The notes under the pieces were generated by a model. That model ran no database searches, was not told the origin of the DNA, and saw only the letters and a program-made list of their open reading frames with translations. From Mycolicibacterium celeriflavum (lineage in GTDB: Bacteria; Actinomycetota; Actinomycetes; Mycobacteriales; Mycobacteriaceae), in the NCBI RefSeq assembly GCF_010731795.1, contig NZ_AP022591.1, positions 2,852,001 through 2,916,000 on the forward strand: a stretch of DNA of 64,000 nt, written 5' to 3'. Positions 10,003 to 24,728 of the stretch are shown here, piece after piece. A program made the position numbers and the translations under genes. The number at the start of each line of letters is the position of its first letter. Positions within the stretch are counted from its first letter, which is position 1.

Positions 10003-11223
10003 GTGAGCACGCCGGACGGCCCAGCGCTGCACCGGCGGCTCGGCACCTTCGATGCGGTGACCATCGGGCTGGGCTCGATGATCGGCGCGGGCATCTTCGT
10101 CGCCCTCGCACCCGCCGCGGCCGCCGCCGGATCGGCACTGCTCATCGGTCTCGCGGTCGCCGCCGTGGTGGCCTACTGCAACGCGACGTCGTCGGCGCGG
10201 CTCGCGGCGCGCTATCCGCAGTCGGGCGGCACCTACGTCTACGGGCGCGAACGGCTCGGCGAGTTCTGGGGTTTCACCGCGGGGTGGAGCTTCATCGTGG
10301 GCAAGACCGCGTCGTGTGCGGCGATGGCGCTGACGGTCGGGTACTACGTGTGGCCCGGCTGCGCCCGCGGGGTCGCGGTCGGGGCGGTCGTCGCGTTGAC
10401 CGCCGTGAACTACGCCGGGATCCAGAAGTCGGCATTGCTGACCCGCGTCATCGTCGGGCTGGTGCTCGCGGTGCTCAGCGCCGTGGTGGTGACGGTCCTC
10501 GGTTTCGGCGAAGGGGGTACCGCCCCGTTGTCATTCGGCGCCGATGCCTCGCTCACCGGCGTGTTGCAGTCCGCCGGCTTGCTGTTCTTCGCGTTCGCGG
10601 GCTACGCGCGGATAGCCACTCTCGGTGAGGAGGTCCGCGATCCCGCCCGGATCATCCCTCGCGCGATACCGCTGGCGCTGGCCATCACGCTCGCCGTCTA
10701 CGCGCTCGTCGCGATCGCCGTGCTGGGCGAATTGGGCAGCGACGCACTTGCTTCCGCGACAGCGCCACTGGCCGACGCGGTGATCCAGGCCGGCTTCCCC
10801 GCCCTCGGCGGGGTGGTTCGGGCCGGTGCCGCCGTGGCAGCGCTCGGCGCGCTGCTGGCGCTCATCCTCGGGGTGTCACGTACCACGCTGGCGATGGCGC
10901 GAGACCGTCGACTGCCGCACGCGTTGTCCGCCGTGCACCCGCGGTTCGGCAGTCCGCATCGCGCCGAGGTGGTCGTCGGGGTGGCCGTCGCCGCGCTGAC
11001 CGTCGCCGTCGACGTCCGCGACGCGATCGGGTTCTCGTCGTTCGCGGTGCTCCTCTACTACGCGATTGCCAACGCGTCGGCCTGGACGCTGGGCCGCAGA
11101 ACAATTCCGGCGATCGGGCTGGCGGGCTGCCTGTTGCTGGCCGTGCTGTTGCCGATCTCGTCGGTGCTCGCGGGCGCGGCCGTCGTGCTCGTCGGCGCCC
11201 TGGCCTACCGGCTGCGCCGCTGA
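10003..11223 (+). CDS. APC-superfamily amino acid permease
   Basis: This 406-residue integral membrane protein has the first-helix signature GLGSMIGAGIF and about twelve hydrophobic segments, typical of amino acid-polyamine-organocation transporters. The substrate cannot be read from sequence. The GTG start is supported by TACCAT placed 7 nt upstream, a leaderless arrangement. Its 3' end overlaps the converging peptidase gene by 19 bp. Confidence 0.9.
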   Translation: MSTPDGPALHRRLGTFDAVTIGLGSMIGAGIFVALAPAAAAAGSALLIGLAVAAVVAYCNATSSARLAARYPQSGGTYVYGRERLGEFWGFTAGWSFIVGKTASCAAMALTVGYYVWPGCARGVAVGAVVALTAVNYAGIQKSALLTRVIVGLVLAVLSAVVVTVLGFGEGGTAPLSFGADASLTGVLQSAGLLFFAFAGYARIATLGEEVRDPARIIPRAIPLALAITLAVYALVAIAVLGELGSDALASATAPLADAVIQAGFPALGGVVRAGAAVAALGALLALILGVSRTTLAMARDRRLPHALSAVHPRFGSPHRAEVVVGVAVAALTVAVDVRDAIGFSSFAVLLYYAIANASAWTLGRRTIPAIGLAGCLLLAVLLPISSVLAGAAVVLVGALAYRLRR

Positions 11224-12656
11224 TCCCTCGGCGGAACGCCGTTGACGCCGTCGACCGACCGCGCATAGGTGGCGACGGCGTAGGCGACCGCCGGCCCGAG
11301 CACCGAGAGCGCGTCGGAGTTGATGTTGTCGACGGTGTCTCGTTCGGTCCGGTAGTTCGGATCGAACGGGACCCCCGCCCGGCCACCCCAAAGCCGGGCC
11401 TGCACTTCGCTTTTGCGGTGCGAGGCGCCGGCCGTCAGGCCGCCGATCGGGACTCCCGCGGCGAGGAAGGGGTAGTAGTCGGTGAACTGGCTCAGCGGCA
11501 TGTCGGCGGGCCGCACGCCAGAGGAGTTGAGGTAGGCGGCCAGTGTGCGTTCGATACCGGCCGAGCCCGTGGGCACCGATCGGGTGGGGATATCCGGGTT
11601 GGGCTGGGCCGACTGGTCACCGTCGTAGGTGAAGTAGCCGGCGTTGGGCGAGCCGAGCATGTCGAAGTCCAAATACAACGCGATGTCCCGCAGTTCGTCC
11701 GGGGAGAGTCCCTGCAGGTACTTCGTCGGTCCGGCCAACCCGTTCTCCTCCGACGCCCAGAACACGAAGCGCACGGCGTTGGTGACCGGTGGCTGCGAAC
11801 CCAACGCCGCCGCGGTCTCCAGTAGCGCCGCGATCCCCGTCCCGTCATCGTTCACGCCCGGGCTGGCCGCGGAGCTGTCGAGATGTGCGCCTGCGAGTAC
11901 GACGTTGCGGGCGTCACCGGTCCTGGTCTGCGCCACCACGTTTCGGGTCTTCTTCATGACCGGTTCGCTGTCGAGGACCAGCCGCACCGGCGCTGTGGTG
12001 CGCAGCAGGGCGGCGTTGGCGTCGCGGTCGATCACGCCGACGGGAACCGTCAGATCCTGGTAGTAGCCGGGCGTGAACAGGCCGGCGGGGCTGCCGTCCG
12101 GTCCCGGGGTGCTGACCACGAGAAGGCCGACAGCGCCTTCGGAGACCGCGGCGTTCTGTTTGTCGACGACCGAGCAGCCGGTGTCGTCGACGACGGCGAT
12201 CGCGCCCCGCACCGATGTGCCGTCGTAGTCGGAGGTACGGCAGCCGGCGGCTTTCCGGGGCCGCAGCGTGACGGCGTTCAGACCGCCGGGCCCAGTGGTG
12301 ATCAGTAAAGAGGCCTGGTCGACGGGGAACTCGCGCCCGTTCACCCGTATCGTGGGGTTCCCGCCCTGGATACGGTCGAGCAGTTCGAACTCCGGAGTTG
12401 TGACGTCGAATCCCCTGTCGCGCAGAAATTTCGCGACATAGTCGACGGTGGCGTCGTAGCCGGCGGTGCCGTCGGCGCGGTTACCGTCGTTGGCGTCGGC
12501 GATCTCCTGCAGCTTGCGCAGATGGGTGTACATTCCGTCGGCGCTGACCTTGGCCGCCAGCTCCTGCGGTGTCGGCGGCGGCTCCTGCGACGCACACGAC
12601 GTCAGTGCCGCGACGAGCCCGACAACGACTCCCACACTGGCCGCCCACTTCCTCAT
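11205..12656 (-). CDS. M28-family lipoprotein aminopeptidase (LpqL paralogue)
   Basis: This 483-residue secreted peptidase has a lipoprotein signal with lipobox L-T-S-C near residue 21, a PA-type insert, and the M28 zinc-site motifs AGAHLDSSAASPGVNDDGTG and WASEENGL. M28 enzymes are di-zinc exo-aminopeptidases. Its ATG overlaps the stop of the neighbouring lpqL gene by 4 nt (ATGA). The two proteins are clearly similar throughout, so this is a tandem duplication. It is the last gene of the run that begins with the thiO riboswitch. Confidence 0.92.
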   Translation of the reverse strand: MRKWAASVGVVVGLVAALTSCASQEPPPTPQELAAKVSADGMYTHLRKLQEIADANDGNRADGTAGYDATVDYVAKFLRDRGFDVTTPEFELLDRIQGGNPTIRVNGREFPVDQASLLITTGPGGLNAVTLRPRKAAGCRTSDYDGTSVRGAIAVVDDTGCSVVDKQNAAVSEGAVGLLVVSTPGPDGSPAGLFTPGYYQDLTVPVGVIDRDANAALLRTTAPVRLVLDSEPVMKKTRNVVAQTRTGDARNVVLAGAHLDSSAASPGVNDDGTGIAALLETAAALGSQPPVTNAVRFVFWASEENGLAGPTKYLQGLSPDELRDIALYLDFDMLGSPNAGYFTYDGDQSAQPNPDIPTRSVPTGSAGIERTLAAYLNSSGVRPADMPLSQFTDYYPFLAAGVPIGGLTAGASHRKSEVQARLWGGRAGVPFDPNYRTERDTVDNINSDALSVLGPAVAYAVATYARSVDGVNGVPPRDQRRSR

Positions 12657-14167
12657 GAGGCGAGCGGGTGGCGGGTCCGCAGATCGCGGGTGGGCAAGCC
12701 GTTGGGGCCATCCTGATCTTGCGCGTAGATTCCGATCGCGTAGGGCACACCCGCTCCGTGGATGCCCAGCGCGGTGCGATCGATGTGGTCCAAGGTGTCG
12801 GATGCCTTGTGGTAGTTGGGGTCGAACGGCTGGCCGGCCTCGCCGTCCCAACGCTCGGCCTGCTCGGGTGTCATGTCTTTCTCGGCGCCCGAGAAGGTAC
12901 CGCCCGACGGGATGCCGGCCAGGGCGAAACCGTCATAGTCGGAGCGGCCGTCGAAAGTCGTGTCCTGCGCCGGCTTTCCGGCCGCATCGAGGTATGCGAC
13001 CAGGGTGCGTTCGATGCCCGCCGAGCCTTCGGGTATCCGGCTCGGGGCGCCGTCCGCGTCGGGCGGCAGGGACAGGTTTCCGTCGTAGGTGAAGTAGCCC
13101 GGATTCGGCGACGCGACCATGTCGTAGTTCAGGTACATCGAAATATCCTTGAGCGCCTCGACATCCAGCGACTGCAGATAGTTGTTCGACCCGAACAGCC
13201 CGACCTCCTCAGCGCCCCAGAAACCGAACCGTACCGCGTTCTGCACGTCCGGGGAACCGCCCAACTGCACTGCGGCCTCGAGGACAGCCGCCACGCCGGA
13301 ACCGTTGTCGTTGATACCGGGCCCCTCCGGAACACTGTCGAGGTGGGCTCCGGCCATCACGACGTTGTGGGTGTCGCCGGTCCTGGTCTGGGCGATGACG
13401 TTGCGGGTGTGTTCTGTGCGCACACCTGCATTGAGTTTGAGCGTGGTTTCGCCCGGAGCGGCCCGCAGCTGTTCGCCCTCGACCTTGGAGATGCTGACGA
13501 CGGGGATCTCCACCTCGGTGTCCTCCCCGAGGGTGCCGCCCATCTCGTCGTTCTCCTCGTTGTTGGCGACGATCAACGCCACCGCGCCCCGTTCGGCCGC
13601 CGCCTGCTCCTTGTCCGAGAACGGGCACACGCCACGGTCGACGAGCACGACGGCGCCCTTGACGGGCAGGCCGTCGTAGTCGGAGGCTGTGCAGCCCGGT
13701 GTGTCCTCCACCCGGGCGGGCACCAGTGGACCCCACACGCCGTCGGGCCCGGTGCCGATCGTGAAATTCAACGGCTTCGCGGTGATCTCGGCACCGCCGA
13801 CGGTCAGCGATGGTTCGTCGGCGAACGGCAGCCGCACCTCGAACTCGGGTGTCTGAACGTCGAACCCCTTGTCGCGCAGTATGTCAGCGACGTACTCGAC
13901 GCTGGCGTCGTAACCCGGTGTGCCCAGCGCCCGGTTGCCGCCGTTGTCGTCGGCGATCTCCTGCAACCGGACCAGGTGCGCGTACATGGCGTCGGCGGAG
14001 CTTCGCTGCGCGAGCGTCCTGGCGAACTCCACGGCCGCGGGTGCGACACCGGCCTGCGTCGTGGGCGGCTGCACCGACGGTTGCTCTTTGTCGCGGCCGC
14101 ATCCGCCGAGCACCACGACGGCGGCCGACATCAGCGCGATTGCTTTCGAAACCCTTGTGTGGCTCAT
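12653..14167 (-). CDS. lpqL: M28-family lipoprotein aminopeptidase LpqL
   Basis: This 504-residue protein matches the LpqL family: lipobox V-L-G-G-C near residue 23, a protease-associated domain (VDRGVCPFSDKEQAAAERG), and the zinc-binding motifs AGAHLDSVPEGPGINDNGSG and WGAEEVGLFGS. It should act at the outer face of the membrane as an aminopeptidase. It starts 6 bp after the SGNH hydrolase stop and overlaps its own duplicate downstream, so it is probably part of the thiO-thiS-thiG transcript; in M. tuberculosis lpqL (Rv0418) also neighbours thiG. Confidence 0.94.
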   Translation of the reverse strand: MSHTRVSKAIALMSAAVVVLGGCGRDKEQPSVQPPTTQAGVAPAAVEFARTLAQRSSADAMYAHLVRLQEIADDNGGNRALGTPGYDASVEYVADILRDKGFDVQTPEFEVRLPFADEPSLTVGGAEITAKPLNFTIGTGPDGVWGPLVPARVEDTPGCTASDYDGLPVKGAVVLVDRGVCPFSDKEQAAAERGAVALIVANNEENDEMGGTLGEDTEVEIPVVSISKVEGEQLRAAPGETTLKLNAGVRTEHTRNVIAQTRTGDTHNVVMAGAHLDSVPEGPGINDNGSGVAAVLEAAVQLGGSPDVQNAVRFGFWGAEEVGLFGSNNYLQSLDVEALKDISMYLNYDMVASPNPGYFTYDGNLSLPPDADGAPSRIPEGSAGIERTLVAYLDAAGKPAQDTTFDGRSDYDGFALAGIPSGGTFSGAEKDMTPEQAERWDGEAGQPFDPNYHKASDTLDHIDRTALGIHGAGVPYAIGIYAQDQDGPNGLPTRDLRTRHPLAS

Positions 14168-14173
14168 CGCCCA

Positions 14174-15894
<1,721 letters not shown>

Positions 15895-15898
<4 letters not shown>

Positions 15899-16908
15899 CG
15901 GATTGCTCCAACCGTGATATCGAGTTCGGCCGCGATCCGCTCGGCGGTCCACGGCGCGAGAAGAAACCCGTTGCGCCCGTGGCCCGCAGCGACCAGTGTG
16001 CGCTCGTCGAGGCGTTCGACGAGCGGCAGTCCGTCGGTGGTCATCGGCCGCAGACCCGCAGCGCACTCGGCGAATTCGTACTCACCCAGCGCGGGCATCA
16101 CCGCACAGGCGTCGTCGAGCAATTCGCGCACCCCCGTCACCGCCGGTGCGGTGTCGCGGCCGTGCTCGTACTGGGTCGCGCCCACCACGACTCCGTCGGC
16201 GCGCGGCACCAGGTACACCTGCCTGCCGTGAACCCGGGCGCGAATGACCCGCGTGGGTACGGGCATGCAGCCGCGGCGCCACCGCAGCCGCAGCACCTCG
16301 CCCTTGACCGGGCGGATCGGCAGATCGGGCCAAAGCTTCGGCGCGTCAACACCGTTCGCGATGACCACGGCGTCGGCGTGTACCTCGGCAAGGTCGGACA
16401 CCGGCGGCGCCCACTGCACCCCGAGCCGCTCACACAGCGCGGCCAGCGCCCGTACCACCGCGCGATTGTCAACGGCCAGTTCGGTTTCGGCGCGAAACCC
16501 GTGCCGGATACCTTGAGCCAGCAGCGGTTCGATGTCGCGGGCGCTCGACGTCACCGTCACCGGATGCCCCTGGGCCGCCAGCCACTCGCCCACGGTCCTG
16601 AGGTCAGCGGCGTCGGCGCGGTCGACGGCGACCACCAGGGACTCGCGGGCGGTGACGACCTCGTCGGGCAGGCCGTCCAGGAAACCGCCGTGCCACAGGT
16701 GCAGCGACTCCAGCCCCAGTTGCAGCAGCTTCTCCTCGCCGGGCCAGCCCTCGCTGTGCGGGGCGAGCATGCCGCCGGCGACCCATGAGGCGCCCCGCTC
16801 GTCGGTGCGGTGCACGCGCACGTTCCAGCCGCCCATCAGCGCGCGGCGCGCCACGGCCAGCCCGATGACGCCGCCGCCGATCACGGCGAGACTTGCGTTG
16901 GTCAACAT
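15895..16908 (-). CDS. thiO: Glycine oxidase ThiO
   Basis: ThiO is an FAD-dependent D-amino-acid-oxidase-like flavoprotein that oxidises glycine to the imine used by ThiG. The 337-residue protein begins with the dinucleotide-binding AVIGGGVIGLAVA and ends with HGRNGFLLAPWTA, typical of the family. I chose the ATG at 16908, which directly abuts the riboswitch 3' end (GGGAGG), although the spacing is short. It is the first gene of a six-gene overlapping run. Confidence 0.93.
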
Positions 16909-16909
16909 C

Positions 16910-16998
16910 CCTCCCTTCGCCGGCATGACCCGGATCAGGTGCGACGGTAAGGGCAGGTGCGCATGCCCACTCTCAGTCCCCGGTCCCGGGACTCCCGC
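16910..16998 (-). promoter_or_regulatory. TPP riboswitch upstream of thiO
   Basis: On the minus strand the TPP aptamer blocks appear in order: a GC-rich P1 side near GGGAGTCC, the sensor CTGAGAG, then CACCTGATCCGGGTCATGCC and GGCGAAGGGAGG immediately before the thiO ATG. It is a second, independent THI element in the window. Binding of thiamine pyrophosphate would sequester the GGGAGG ribosome site and so repress thiO-thiS-thiG and the coupled hydrolase genes. The divergent thiE promoter lies just beyond its 5' end. Confidence 0.95.
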
Positions 16999-17071
16999 GT
17001 TCGTCAATCCACACTACCCGCCGGCGTCAGCGACGATCGGGCGTGCGGCGCCGATCGGCTAGCGTCGCGGT

Positions 17072-17743
17072 GTGCACGAACCTCGGGAGCGCCTGGCCAC
17101 CGCGTCGCTGTACCTGTGCACCGACGCCCGCCGCGAACGGGGCGATCTCGCGGAGTTCGCCGACGCGGCGCTGGCCGGCGGCGTCGACCTCATCCAGCTG
17201 CGGGACAAGGGGTCAGCGGGCGAACAGCGGTACGGGCCGCTGGAGGCGCGTCAGGAACTCGAGGCGCTCGAGGTGCTCGCCGACGCCGCCCGCCGCCACC
17301 ACGCGCTGCTGGCCGTCAACGACCGCGCGGACATCGCGGTGGCCGCCGGTGCGGATGTGCTGCACCTGGGTCAGGACGACCTGCCGCTGGCGGTCGCCCG
17401 CGACATCGTCGGCGACCGGCCGGTGATCGGTCGCTCCACCCACGACGTCGGTCAGGTCGGCGCTGCGATCGCCGAAGCCGTCGACTACTTCTGCGTCGGC
17501 CCCTGCTGGCCGACCCCGACCAAACCGGGCCGGCCCGCCCCGGGCCTCGACCTGGTCCGCCACACGGCCGGGGGCGGTACGGCCAAGCCGTGGTTCGCGA
17601 TCGGCGGCATCGACGCAGCGCGGCTGCCCGAAGTGCTGGCGGCCGGCGCGCGGCGCATCGTCGTGGTGCGGGCGATCACGGCCGCCGAAGATCCTCGAGC
17701 GGCCGCCGGACAGTTGAAGGCCGCGCTCAGCGCTGCGGGTTGA
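17072..17743 (+). CDS. thiE: Thiamine-phosphate synthase
   Basis: ThiE condenses HMP-PP with thiazole phosphate to give thiamine phosphate. The 223-residue TIM-barrel shows [55 protein letters not shown] and FAIGGID, all standard ThiE blocks. The GTG start has TAGCGT exactly 6 nt upstream and no Shine-Dalgarno, so a leaderless transcript is likely and no riboswitch precedes this gene. It is divergent from thiO and overlaps mutT3 by 17 bp at the 3' end. Confidence 0.95.
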   Translation: MHEPRERLATASLYLCTDARRERGDLAEFADAALAGGVDLIQLRDKGSAGEQRYGPLEARQELEALEVLADAARRHHALLAVNDRADIAVAAGADVLHLGQDDLPLAVARDIVGDRPVIGRSTHDVGQVGAAIAEAVDYFCVGPCWPTPTKPGRPAPGLDLVRHTAGGGTAKPWFAIGGIDAARLPEVLAAGARRIVVVRAITAAEDPRAAAGQLKAALSAAG

Positions 17744-18227
17744 CGTCCAGCGGGATCGCGGCGAACTCGTCGCGCAGCCGCTCCCAGCTCGCGGCGAAGC
17801 CGGGGTGCAGCGGCAGCTCGGCGACCTCCTCGACGGCGACCCAGCGCAACTCGGCGCTCTCCTGGTTGGGAACGGTGTGCAGCATCGCCGGCGCATCGGC
17901 GATCACCGTGCTGTAGGTCCAGCTGACCCCGCCGGCCGCGACGGTCTTGGTCTGGACCACTTTGCGCACCGTCAGCTGGTCCTCCGGCAGGCCCGCCTCT
18001 TCGTGGGCCTCCCGGATGGCGGCCTGCTCGGCTGTCTCGTGGCTGTCGCGCGCACCGCCGGGCAGACCCCACGTGCCGCCCTGGTGACTCCACGGCGCCC
18101 GGTGCTGAAGCAGCACCACGGCAGCGCCGTTGTGGCCGGGGGCCCGCAGCAGCAGGCCGGCCGCACCGTACCTACCCCAGAAGGCCTGGCCCTCGGAAAC
18201 CACCCAGCCGTCACCGTCGCCACGCAC
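17727..18227 (-). CDS. mutT3: NUDIX hydrolase MutT3
   Basis: This 166-residue NUDIX protein carries the full box G-x5-E-x7-R-E-x2-E-E-x-G in [18 protein letters not shown] followed by HEEAGL. Proteins of this type hydrolyse nucleotides such as 8-oxo-dGTP, and the position between thiE and glnX matches M. tuberculosis mutT3 (Rv0413). The GTG at 18227 has TATTCT 6 nt upstream, fitting a leaderless start. The 3' end overlaps convergent thiE. Confidence 0.9.
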   Translation of the reverse strand: MRGDGDGWVVSEGQAFWGRYGAAGLLLRAPGHNGAAVVLLQHRAPWSHQGGTWGLPGGARDSHETAEQAAIREAHEEAGLPEDQLTVRKVVQTKTVAAGGVSWTYSTVIADAPAMLHTVPNQESAELRWVAVEEVAELPLHPGFAASWERLRDEFAAIPLDVNPQR

Positions 18228-18339
18228 GCCACAAGAATAGGGGCGCCCGCGTTGCCGGAAACTCTTAGACTTCTTTTATAGAGTTGAGAGCGGTCGGAAT
18301 GACAAGCCGGAAAGCGATGCTGATGAGGACCGCGCGAAC

Positions 18340-19655
18340 GTGACTGTGGAGTTGGCGCACCCGTCGACGGAGCCGCTCGCCTCGCGGTCACCGGCAACAC
18401 CGGCGCACCAACGCTGGTGGTTTCTGTGGACCACTCCCGGCCGGATCCTGACCATCGGGGTGGTGCTCTCCGCGCTCGTCATCGCCAGCGCATTCGCCAC
18501 CTCGACGACGATCAACGACCGCCAGCAGGCGCTGACCACGGTGCTCAACCACACCGAGCCGCTGGCGTTCGCCGCCGGACAGCTGTACACGACACTCTCC
18601 GTGGCCGACGCCGCCGCGGCTACGGCGTTCATCGCCGGCGCGGAGCCCCGCGACGTCCGGCACCGCTACGAACAGGCGATCACCGACGCGTCGGTCGCCG
18701 TGACACGGGCGTCGAGCGGGCTCACCGACGAGGAGCTGGTGCAGTTGCTCGGCCGGGTCAACGCCGAGCTGTCGATGTACACGGGTCTGGTCGAGACCGC
18801 GCGCACCAACAACCGGTCGGGCAATCCGGTCGGCTCGTCCTACCTGTCCGAGGCGTCGGCGTTGATGCAGACCCAGATCCTGCCCAGCGCGCAACGGCTC
18901 TACGAGGAGACCTCGGCACGGGTGGACGCCGAGACCAGCGCATCGACCCGGATCCCGGGTCCGGTCATTCTCGTGGTCCTGGCGACGCTGTTGTTCGGCG
19001 TGTTCGCCAACCGCTGGCTGGCCCGCCGCGCCCGCAGGAGGATCAACATCGGCTTCGTCGCGGGCGGCCTGGCGGTGCTGATCATGTTGATCTGGGTGGG
19101 AACGGCGCTGATCATCTCGACCGCCGACAGCCGCAGCGCAAAGGACACCGCCGCGGAGTCCCTGAAGACCATCACGAACCTCGCCATCACCGCCCAGCAG
19201 GCGCGCGCCGACGAGACGCTCTCGTTGATCCGGCGCGGCGACGAGGAGGTGCGCAAGCAGTCCTACTACCAACGCATCGACATGATGCAGCAGCAGCTTT
19301 CGGAATACCTGGCTCGTGACGACGCCATCGACAAGACCGATCTCGCCGAGGCCGAGCAACTGTTGAAGAAGTGGCGCGCCGCAGACGACCGGATCAACGC
19401 CTACATCGGCGTCGGTAACTACCAGGCCGCGACGCAGGTGGCGTTGGGCACCGGCGAGGACGACTCCACGCCGGCGTTCAACAAGCTCGACGAGGCGCTG
19501 AGCAAGGGCATCGAGGAGAGCCGGAACCAGTTGCGCAACGACATCATCAACGCTCACCGGGTGTTGTCCGGCGCGACCGTCGGCGCCGCGGTGCTCAGCG
19601 TCGTCGCGGCCATCGCGGTGGCGCTGGGGCTCTGGCCGAGGTTGAGTGAGTACCG

Positions 19656-19659
<4 letters not shown>
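18340..19659 (+). CDS. glnX: Membrane sensor GlnX of the GlnH-PknG pathway
   Basis: This 439-residue protein has four membrane helices (about residues 33-53, 205-225, 230-255 and 410-430), enclosing two tandem helical periplasmic domains. In mycobacteria GlnX is thought to pass the amino-acid occupancy of the binding protein GlnH across the membrane to PknG. The next two genes are glnH and pknG with 4-nt and 1-nt overlaps, so the three are made together. An inverted repeat AACTCT/AGAGTT (18260-18285) lies in the leader, possibly part of the promoter. Confidence 0.92.
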
Positions 19660-22891
<3,232 letters not shown>

Positions 22892-23204
22892 CCGCGTCCT
22901 GGCGATTGCGGCTTGGCAAAAGTCCCCGTGATCGCCGGCAGCCCGACACGATGCGAGCCTACGGAATCCGTAGGCGGCGTCAGCAAACCGAGCCCCGTGC
23001 AGCGCTTCTTTACAGCATCCGCGCATGTAGTAACAGCCAATGGTCTGCGCGCGGAATCCGTAGTAATCTGCATCACAGGTTGAGGTCACAGCCAACTGCA
23101 GAGGTCATCGGGGGTTTGAACTCCCGAGTGCGGCTTGGAGAAACAGTAAGGCGCCCCTGACGGCATCCGCGGTTTCATATGCGTCTCGACAACAGGAGTG
23201 CACC
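22892..23204 (+). promoter_or_regulatory. Intergenic region with a palindrome and a 12-bp direct repeat before the STAS gene
   Basis: CCTACGGA-A-TCCGTAGG (22958-22974) is a palindrome with perfect 8-bp arms and a single central base. Its core CGGAATCCGTAG recurs exactly at 23052-23063, 90 bp away. A one-base loop is too short for a stable RNA hairpin, so a paired DNA-binding site is more likely than a terminator. The GTG of the STAS gene at 23205 is preceded by ACAGGAG. No gene is seen in this region. Confidence 0.5.
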
Positions 23205-23651
23205 GTGTCCGCTGTAGGAACCTGCAGGGTGTTCCGACCGGATCCCCGGTCGTTCGATCGGTGCGAACACCACCACCGCGCCAGCTTCTCCGCGTCTCAC
23301 CGAAACGGTTCGACGGTCCTCGTGACGGTCGACGGAGAACTCGATGCGACCAACAGTCGCGCCCTCGCCGGATACGTGGAAGGACAGATCGCGGGCACCA
23401 GACGCCTGGTGATCGACCTTCGGCTCGTCGACTTCTTCGGCACGGCGGGGTTCGCCGCCCTGCACTACATCAACGTCATCTGTTCGCGGTACGGGATCGA
23501 CTGGGAGGTGCGTTGCGGCAGGCAGGTGCGCCGGCTGCTGGCCATCTGCGATCCGGCGGGCGAGCTGCCGCTCGACAAGCCGCGCTCACTGCTCGACGAG
23601 GTGGGTGCAGGCGCGGGCGATCGCGAGCTCCTCATCAGTGGGAACCACTAG
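23205..23651 (+). CDS. STAS-domain protein (anti-anti-sigma-factor-like)
   Basis: This 148-residue protein has a STAS domain at about residues 33-130, with the pattern [21 protein letters not shown] and [19 protein letters not shown]. In anti-anti-sigma factors the segment DFFGTAG usually reads D-x-S-x-x; here the phospho-acceptor position holds Gly or Thr, so classical Ser phosphorylation is doubtful. The last 66 bp overlap the 3' end of ackA on the other strand. No anti-sigma kinase is encoded nearby. The start is supported by ACAGGAG. Confidence 0.8.
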   Translation: MSAVGTCRVFRPDPRSFDRCEHHHRASFSASHRNGSTVLVTVDGELDATNSRALAGYVEGQIAGTRRLVIDLRLVDFFGTAGFAALHYINVICSRYGIDWEVRCGRQVRRLLAICDPAGELPLDKPRSLLDEVGAGAGDRELLISGNH

Positions 23652-24728
23652 CACCGTCGTCGGAGAACTGTCGGCCGAGATACGCCGGGCGGTCTTTTCG
23701 GGGCTCGCGTTGAGCCGTTCGTCAAGTTCGATTCCCAACGGCGCCAGCCCGCTCAGCGCGTCGCGACGCACCGCCGCATCGTTCTCGCCGACTCCAGCCG
23801 TGAACGTGATGACGTCGACGGAGCCCAGCAGCGCCAGGTACGCACCGATGTACTTGCGCAGTCGGTGGATGTACACGTCGTAGGCCAATTGTGCTGCCGT
23901 ATCACCGGATTCGATGCGCTGATGCAGGATCCGGAAGTCGATCTCACCGCCGAGCCCGAGTACGCCGGAGCGGCGGTTGAGCATCTTCTCGATGTCCTCG
24001 ACACCCATGTTCGCGGTGCGCCACAGGTACACCAGCACACCGGGATCGATGTCTCCGGACCGGGTGCCCATCACCAGCCCCTCCATCGGAGTCAATCCCA
24101 TCGAGGTGTCCACCGGGCGCCCACCGACGATGGCGGAAGCCGATGCGCCGTTGCCCAGGTGCAGCACGATCTGGCGCAACGACTCCAGCGGCTTCCCCAG
24201 ATACGCGGCGGCCTGTTCGCTGACGTACTGGTGCGACGTGCCGTGGAAGCCGTATCGACGGATCTGCCACTGCGCGGCAACGTCACGGTCGATCGCGTAC
24301 GTCGCGGCCGCAGGCGGCAGATCGTGGAAGAACGCGGTGTCGAAGACCGCGACATGGGGCAGGTCGGGCAGCGCCTTGCGGGCCTCCTCGATACCCAACA
24401 GTGCGGGCGGATTGTGCAGGGGCGCAAGGGCGGACAACTCGTCGATCTCGGCGACCAGCGCGTCGTCGATGAGCGTCGGCCGATAGATGTCCGGACCACC
24501 GTGCACGACCCGGTGGCCGACGGCGACGAGCCCGAGCGTGTCGAGCCGCTGCCCTGACTCCGCCATCTGGTCGAACGCCTTCTGCAGCGCCTCGGCGTGG
24601 TCGCGGACCTGACCCTCACCGATCCGTTCGACGATGCCGTCCACCACCATGTTTTCTGAATCTGGTTCGACAACGGCGTATTTGAGCGAGGACGAACCCG
24701 AGTTGAGCACCAGCACGCTGCGGGCCAT
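23586..24728 (-). CDS. ackA: Acetate kinase
   Basis: AckA interconverts acetyl phosphate and acetate with ATP. The 380-residue ASKHA-fold protein begins [13 protein letters not shown], contains [10 protein letters not shown] with the catalytic-region His, HLGNGAS, and [20 protein letters not shown]. It overlaps the end of pta by 1 nt, so the two enzymes of the Pta-AckA pathway are cotranscribed. The 3' end overlaps the convergent STAS gene. Confidence 0.97.
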   Translation of the reverse strand: MARSVLVLNSGSSSLKYAVVEPDSENMVVDGIVERIGEGQVRDHAEALQKAFDQMAESGQRLDTLGLVAVGHRVVHGGPDIYRPTLIDDALVAEIDELSALAPLHNPPALLGIEEARKALPDLPHVAVFDTAFFHDLPPAAATYAIDRDVAAQWQIRRYGFHGTSHQYVSEQAAAYLGKPLESLRQIVLHLGNGASASAIVGGRPVDTSMGLTPMEGLVMGTRSGDIDPGVLVYLWRTANMGVEDIEKMLNRRSGVLGLGGEIDFRILHQRIESGDTAAQLAYDVYIHRLRKYIGAYLALLGSVDVITFTAGVGENDAAVRRDALSGLAPLGIELDERLNASPEKTARRISADSSPTTVLVVPTDEELAIARACTHLVEQ

